Below are positions 6,763 through 7,738 of a DNA stretch of 7,738 nucleotides, in pieces (within the stretch, counting starts at the first letter, position 1; each line of letters opens with the position of its first letter). Both the position numbers and the translations under genes were made by a program. The DNA comes from JAHFQJ01 sp046050125 (lineage in GTDB: Bacteria; Pseudomonadota; Gammaproteobacteria; Burkholderiales; Burkholderiaceae): assembly GCA_046050125.1 (NCBI GenBank), contig JBJOQB010000191.1, positions 1 to 7,738 of the forward strand. The letters are read 5' to 3'. The notes below the pieces were generated by a model, which was given only the letters and a program-made list of their open reading frames with translations, did no database searches and was not told where the DNA came from.

Positions 6763-7013
6763 AATTTATTCAATTTTTCTAAATCAAAATCTTCATCATC
6801 TAAACCATCATATACTGAAGTATCAGATATTAAATCTTGTGAATTTTGGCTATCACTTTGGTTAGCAAGAATAGCTAAATTATACAATTCATCATCTAAA
6901 TCAGGTAAATTATTTTCTAAAAGCTCACATACAAAAGCACTACGTCTTTTAGCTGGTATAGCCTGTTTAAAACGATTAGCAATGTGGTCTGGTAAATGAA
7001 TTAAAACTTGCAT
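6753..7013 (-). CDS. MazE-like antitoxin partnered with MazF
   Basis: An 86-aa protein just upstream of and overlapping mazF by 10 bases, so it is the antitoxin by position. Residues 1-34 (start MQVLIHLPDHIANRFKQAIP, then an RRSAFVCELLE helix) look like a short DNA-binding domain of the ribbon-helix-helix or MazE type. The rest is strongly acidic, notably DLDDELYNLAIL (38-49) and YDGLDDEDFDLEKLN (68-82), as expected of a flexible tail wrapping a basic MazF. The ATG at 7013 touches a perfect 34-bp palindrome and has no Shine-Dalgarno before it. An hsdS remnant ends 48 bases upstream on the same strand. I call it MazE-like from context and charge pattern; the precise antitoxin family is not certain. 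Confidence 0.82.
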   Translation of the reverse strand: MQVLIHLPDHIANRFKQAIPAKRRSAFVCELLENNLPDLDDELYNLAILANQSDSQNSQDLISDTSVYDGLDDEDFDLEKLNKLCK

Positions 7014-7045
7014 AATATTAATATCAATATTGATATTAATATTAT
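7012..7045 (-). promoter_or_regulatory. Perfect 34-bp palindrome, probable mazEF operator
   Basis: Positions 7012-7045 read identically on both strands with no mismatch and no spacer; the left half is ATAATATTAATATCAAT. It contains three AATATT motifs. One end overlaps the first two bases of the antitoxin start codon and the other covers five bases of the -10 box, so a protein bound here would block both promoter and start of the mRNA. MazE-type antitoxins repress their own operons through palindromes of this kind. The binding partner is inferred. Confidence 0.72.
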
Positions 7046-7069
7046 AGTGATATTTTACATATTATACAA
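7041..7069 (-). promoter_or_regulatory. Candidate promoter of mazE-like/mazF
   Basis: On the - strand a perfect TATAAT (7046-7041) follows TTGTAT (7069-7064, three of six consensus) at 17 bases. Transcription would begin near 7034, giving a leader of about 20 bases before the ATG at 7013. The -35 lies over the last hsdS codons. The start point falls within the 34-bp palindrome, which fits tight self-repression. Confidence 0.55.
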
Positions 7070-7631
7070 GAATTTTACCACTAATTAGCTTTGGTAGTAG
7101 GCTATCACGTAGTTTAGTGAGGGTTTGGATTTGTTGGGTGTTATAAAGAATTTTTTGTATTAATACATTAACATAATTACCAAACATCTCTATCAAATCA
7201 TTACATGGTAATAATAATTCTATATTTTCAATTTGTGTAGCACTAATATTAGGCTGAGCACTACCACTTGCAGAACTATTTATAATACTTTGATATTCAT
7301 CTGTTGATAGTATAAAGTAACTAAACCATTTAGAAAAATTGACTTTCTCTTTAAATGAGCCAACCCTTTGATTTAAAAATAGTGTATTTGAAGTATATGG
7401 AACAATTCCAATTTTGCCAACTTCAGCACCTGTCATTGCAATTAATAAATCACTTTCCACTACATTAAATTTAGCATCAATTGATTGTGATAATTTTTCT
7501 GAAATAAATTGAGTATTTGATATATCTACAGAATTATTAGATATATTCTTAATTTTTAATACTCCATATTTACCAATATCTTGAAAATCAATGCTCTTAA
7601 ATGCATAACCATTTTGTATATAGTATCTGTC
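7062..7631 (-). pseudogene. hsdS: Type I restriction specificity subunit (HsdS), 3' half only, cut by an IS
   Basis: HsdS recognises the DNA target of a type I restriction-modification system through two target-recognition domains, each followed by a helical spacer. Only the second domain and the C-terminal spacer are present here, about 190 of the usual 390-450 residues. Visible are the domain start YIQNGYAFKSIDF, VLKIKNIS, the family motif AMTGAEVGKIGIV, SASGSAQPNIS before the IENIELLLP strand, and the terminal spacer ending LTKLRDSLLPKLISGKI. The frame stays open to the window edge through IS-derived DNA; the first about 25 codons after a TTG at 7706 read as a hydrophobic, non-HsdS stretch antisense to the transposase, so they are not a real HsdS start. 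The exact junction is somewhere near 7620-7635. It may be silent, or might produce a half-HsdS if transcribed from within the IS. Confidence 0.8.
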
Positions 7632-7738
7632 CGCATATAAATAATGTAAACTAGAAAAAAATAGTAAGAGTAAAAGATGTATCCAACAGACGTAACAGAT
7701 AAGCAATGGGAAGAGATAGAGCCGAAATTCTAAAAGCA
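7626..7738 (+). mobile_element. End of an IS5-family-like insertion sequence (partial)
   Basis: From roughly 7626 the sequence no longer encodes HsdS and runs into a non-coding stretch of about 50 bases and then a transposase start at 7677, the usual layout of the left end of an IS5-family element. The terminal inverted repeat and the target duplication cannot be fixed because the other end lies outside the window; the left limit given is an estimate (7620-7640). The element is in opposite orientation to hsdS. Confidence 0.6.
7677..7733 (+). pseudogene. IS5-family transposase, N-terminal start with early stop
   Basis: An ATG at 7677, preceded by AAGAG as ribosome binding site, opens MYPTDVTDKQWEEIEPKF, the typical N-terminus of IS5-family transposases (the N-terminal domain with the T-D-x-Q-W-x-x-I-x-P pattern). 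The frame ends after 18 codons at a TAA (7731-7733), before the catalytic DDE region, whereas the family runs on for about 250 residues. Either this copy carries a nonsense or frameshift mutation, or a sequence error; the window ends 5 bases later, so what follows cannot be judged. Confidence 0.62.

Noticed and set aside
6587..6865. Open + strand frame of 92 codons opposite mazF and its antitoxin
   Set aside because: Fully antisense to two overlapping genes with clear family features; no ribosome binding site.
7632..7706. Hydrophobic N-terminal stretch on the hsdS frame that could be read as a signal peptide or membrane segment
   Set aside because: It begins with TTG, lies antisense to the IS leader and transposase start, and its Leu/Phe run comes from A-rich IS leader DNA. 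It is a chance fusion, not a secreted or membrane HsdS.

Overview
The window is AT-rich throughout (by eye about one third G+C). NuoE, NuoF and the diiron Coq7 most resemble betaproteobacterial proteins as I remember those families; no search was run, so the lineage is an inference. The bacterium makes ubiquinone and has a proton-pumping NADH dehydrogenase. Fragmented operons, stacked toxin-antitoxin modules and an insertion sequence suggest a genome shaped by rearrangement, possibly a host-associated one.

Left part, + strand (198-2008): nuoE and nuoF, two peripheral subunits of respiratory complex I. They form a short two-gene unit preceded by about 200 bases of AT-rich non-coding DNA and closed by a strong intrinsic terminator (2050-2084). 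Neither nuoD upstream nor nuoG downstream is present, so the usual nuo operon is split here.

Middle and right part, all on the - strand and read from right to left: a 3' remnant of hsdS (type I restriction specificity subunit), a mazE-like/mazF pair, a ParD-like/RelE-ParE-like pair, an intact hsdR (type I restriction translocase-nuclease) and coq7 (ubiquinone hydroxylase). From the ParD-like gene to coq7 the genes are overlapping or separated by only 12-15 nt, so they look like one transcription unit with coq7 as its last gene, convergent with nuoEF. The two toxin-antitoxin modules occupy the space between hsdS and hsdR, a position where some type I loci carry RNA-cutting anticodon nucleases.

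Right edge: the hsdS sequence stops around 7620-7635 and gives way to the end of an IS5-family-like element on the + strand, whose transposase start is recognisable (7677) but meets a stop after 18 codons. The IS has removed or separated the 5' half of hsdS; hsdM is not in the window.

The most notable non-coding structures are a perfect 34-bp palindrome (7012-7045) that overlaps both the -10 box and the start codon of the mazE-like antitoxin, and three 6-bp direct repeats at exact 10-bp spacing (6405-6430) in front of the ParD-like antitoxin. Both look like autoregulatory operators. I see no tRNA, rRNA, CRISPR array or clearly new enzyme system; the most unusual item is the composite hsdS / two-TA / hsdR / coq7 arrangement.
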